From assembly GCA_902776645.1 (NCBI GenBank), contig CACYQT010000066.1, positions 1-32,503 on the forward strand: a stretch of 32,503 nt of DNA. The letters are read 5' to 3'. This DNA comes from an uncultured bacterium. GTDB taxonomy: Bacteria; Verrucomicrobiota; Lentisphaeria; Oligosphaerales; Oligosphaeraceae. Made by a program: the position numbers and the translations under genes. The notes beneath the pieces are model-generated. The model made no database searches. It was not told the DNA's origin and was given only the letters and a program-made list of their open reading frames with translations. Of the stretch, positions 31,099-32,503 are shown in pieces (position 1 is the stretch's first letter; each line of letters begins with the position of its first letter).

Positions 31099-31929
31099 AT
31101 GAAATACGAGTTATTAGACAGCGGGGCGGGGCGGAAACTGGAGCGCTTCGGCGACTATGTTCTGGACCGCCCGTGTTCCCAAGCCGTTTGGCGTCCGTCT
31201 CTTCCGGCGGACGTCTGGCGGAAGGCGGATGGTTTCTTCACGCGGGAGGAGGGCAACCATTGGACGTTCGCGCGGCGTCTGCCGGAAAGCTGGACATGCG
31301 AAGTAGGGGAGGTGACGTTCAAAATCTCTCCGACGGATTTCGGCCATGTGGGCGTCTTCCCCGAACATGAACTTGGCTGGAATTGGATGACCAGACTCGT
31401 CGATGAGTCGGGCCGCCGTCCATCCGTGCTGAATTTGTTCGCCTATACGGGCGGCGCGACGATGGCGTTGGCGAAGCACGGCTGTGAAGTCTGCCATCTG
31501 GACGCCTCAAAAAAAATGGTCGACTGGGCCCATCGGAATATGGAACTGAACCACTTGGAGGAGGCTCCCATCCGCTGGATCGTCGATGACGTGCAAAAGT
31601 TTTTGTTACGTGAAAAGCGTCGCGGACGGAAATACGACGGCATCCTGCTGGATCCGCCGAGCTTTGGACGCGGCACGAATCAGGAGTTGTTCAAAATCGA
31701 CAACAACCTGCTGGATCTGTTGGACATGTGCATCGGCGTCCTGTCGGACGATCCGTTGTTTTTGTTCGTGTCGTGCCACACGCCCGGCTATACGCCGTTG
31801 GTGTTGACCAATCTGCTTGGGCAGGGCTTGCGTGGCCGCGTCGCCGTCGCCATGACGGCAGGCGAAATGGTGATACGCGGCGAACGGTTGAGCCTTCCCA
31901 GCGGAAGCTACGTGGCGGCGAAATTCTGA
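31099..31929 (+). CDS. RlmI/RlmK-like class I SAM-dependent methyltransferase
   Basis: From the ATG at 31099 the product is 276 residues. The fold has the SAM-binding motif VLNLFAYTGGATMALAKHG (about 110-128) with Asp in HLDASKKMVDWA, and the base-target motif LLDPPSFGRG (about 184-193), as in 23S rRNA m5C1962 methyltransferase RlmI. The usual N-terminal PUA domain of RlmI is absent; instead there is a short domain with DRPCSQAVWRP. It is thus a PUA-less relative, perhaps modifying rRNA. The start lies 16 bases after CTAG array C, and no clear ribosome binding site is seen. Confidence 0.85.
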   Translation: MKYELLDSGAGRKLERFGDYVLDRPCSQAVWRPSLPADVWRKADGFFTREEGNHWTFARRLPESWTCEVGEVTFKISPTDFGHVGVFPEHELGWNWMTRLVDESGRRPSVLNLFAYTGGATMALAKHGCEVCHLDASKKMVDWAHRNMELNHLEEAPIRWIVDDVQKFLLREKRRGRKYDGILLDPPSFGRGTNQELFKIDNNLLDLLDMCIGVLSDDPLFLFVSCHTPGYTPLVLTNLLGQGLRGRVAVAMTAGEMVIRGERLSLPSGSYVAAKF

Positions 31930-31950
31930 AGCGGCAACAGGAGACGGTTC

Positions 31951-32503
31951 ATGGATAAAAAGGCTTGTAAGATATTGTGCGCCATGATGATGGCGGTGCT
32001 GTTCCTTTTGGGGTGCGCGGAAGATGCGAGTTATCGGCCGGAGCCCTACAAGCCGCCCATGGTCCGCGAGGAGACGCTTCTCGGAAAGTTGGAGGAAGCT
32101 CTTGGCGCGATTCCGCAGCGGGAGCCCGGTCGCGATCTGAAAGGCGCGTTGGTCGCCTGCGGCGATGGACAAGGCGCGATGGAGGATTGGGGGCTCGCAA
32201 TGGGACGGCTTCAGAACAATGTGCAGGTCGTCTATGTTGTCTGGGCTGATGATAGTGTGGCAGATGGCCGCGTTATGCTGCCGAACGGCGAGGCGTGGGA
32301 ATGTCCCGTTGGAACTATAAAATTTCACAATGAAGGCATTGACAGGCTGTTGCAAGGCGGTTCGCTTTGCATGCGCGGAGAACTGAATGATCGGCAACGC
32401 GAACAATTGACGCTGATGGCGTCGTTATTATTGGTTCGCTATGGCGAAGTGGTGATTATGCCGTTGTTCACAGCTTTGAATGTTGTTAGTAATACTTATA
32501 ATC
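31951..32503 (+). CDS. Lipoprotein with possible degenerate Memo-like domain, partial
   Basis: The frame is open from the ATG at 31951 to the window end (184 codons, no stop). AGGAG stands eight bases upstream. It starts with a lipoprotein signal ending FLLGCAED (Cys at residue 22). From about residue 68, GALVACGDGQGAMEDWGLAM, then VQVVYVVWADDS, and then AWECPVGTIKFHNEGIDRLL follow the spacing of the Memo family (AmmeMemoRadiSam protein B): PHAGYxYSG, then LGPSH, then AWETPLGxVPVD. The metal-binding histidines of Memo are absent. The relation is inference from pattern. The gene is cut by the window edge, and follows the methyltransferase by 21 bases. Confidence 0.6.
   Translation, partial: MDKKACKILCAMMMAVLFLLGCAEDASYRPEPYKPPMVREETLLGKLEEALGAIPQREPGRDLKGALVACGDGQGAMEDWGLAMGRLQNNVQVVYVVWADDSVADGRVMLPNGEAWECPVGTIKFHNEGIDRLLQGGSLCMRGELNDRQREQLTLMASLLLVRYGEVVIMPLFTALNVVSNTYN

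Overview
The window looks like a chromosomal piece of a Gram-negative, probably anaerobic, glycan-using bacterium. Evidence seen: a lipid A type acyltransferase, lipoproteins, a type IV pilus retraction ATPase, a PPi-dependent phosphofructokinase, a split indolepyruvate:ferredoxin oxidoreductase, secreted or sugar-acting hydrolases, paralogous sugar isomerases and abundant short intergenic repeats. This mix fits the Verrucomicrobiota/Lentisphaerota/Kiritimatiellota (PVC) group best. That placement is inference from gene content; no 16S rRNA is present.

Layout. 1-690: GC-rich hairpin repeats, two identical tRNA-Gln(CUG) genes with promoter and terminator, then a composite interspersed repeat. 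691-7219: two paralogous xylose-isomerase-like sugar isomerases flanking two AT-richer hypothetical genes and a large secreted WbsX/GH99-like protein. 7254-10466: tandem ACT protein, EamA-type transporter broken by a frameshift, small antitoxin-like protein, endonuclease/exonuclease/phosphatase-fold enzyme and periplasmic thioredoxin. 10552-15833 (minus strand): PPOX-fold lipoprotein, AsmA-like protein, small membrane protein, PilT-like ATPase with a duplicated N-terminal domain, endonuclease III and a two-gene chromate-type transporter. 15837-21682: GH38 alpha-mannosidase, glycoside-hydrolase-like protein, TcdA and a ROK sugar kinase. 21779-26820: RdgB, PPi-PFK, Gfo/Idh/MocA oxidoreductase, FolB and a frameshifted LpxL-like acyltransferase. 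27028-30944: iorB, paaK-like ligase, repeat element, iorA. 31099-end: RlmI-like methyltransferase and a lipoprotein cut by the window edge.

How the genes fit together. The WbsX-like protein, GH38, the TIM-barrel hydrolase, two sugar isomerases, Gfo/Idh/MocA, ROK kinase and PPi-PFK suggest uptake and breakdown of host or plant glycans feeding a PPi-linked glycolysis. IorA, IorB, the phenylacetate-CoA-ligase-like enzyme and the ACT protein form the usual arylpyruvate set, but here they are dispersed.

The most unusual content is the intergenic DNA. It holds tandem arrays of different 7-, 8-, 9- and 10-bp units, several of which supply or abut the stop codons of neighbouring genes. It also holds a multi-copy hairpin family, one copy of which sits in frame inside the GH38 gene, and a 95-bp element with terminal inverted repeats that follows a 10-bp-period array in both its copies.
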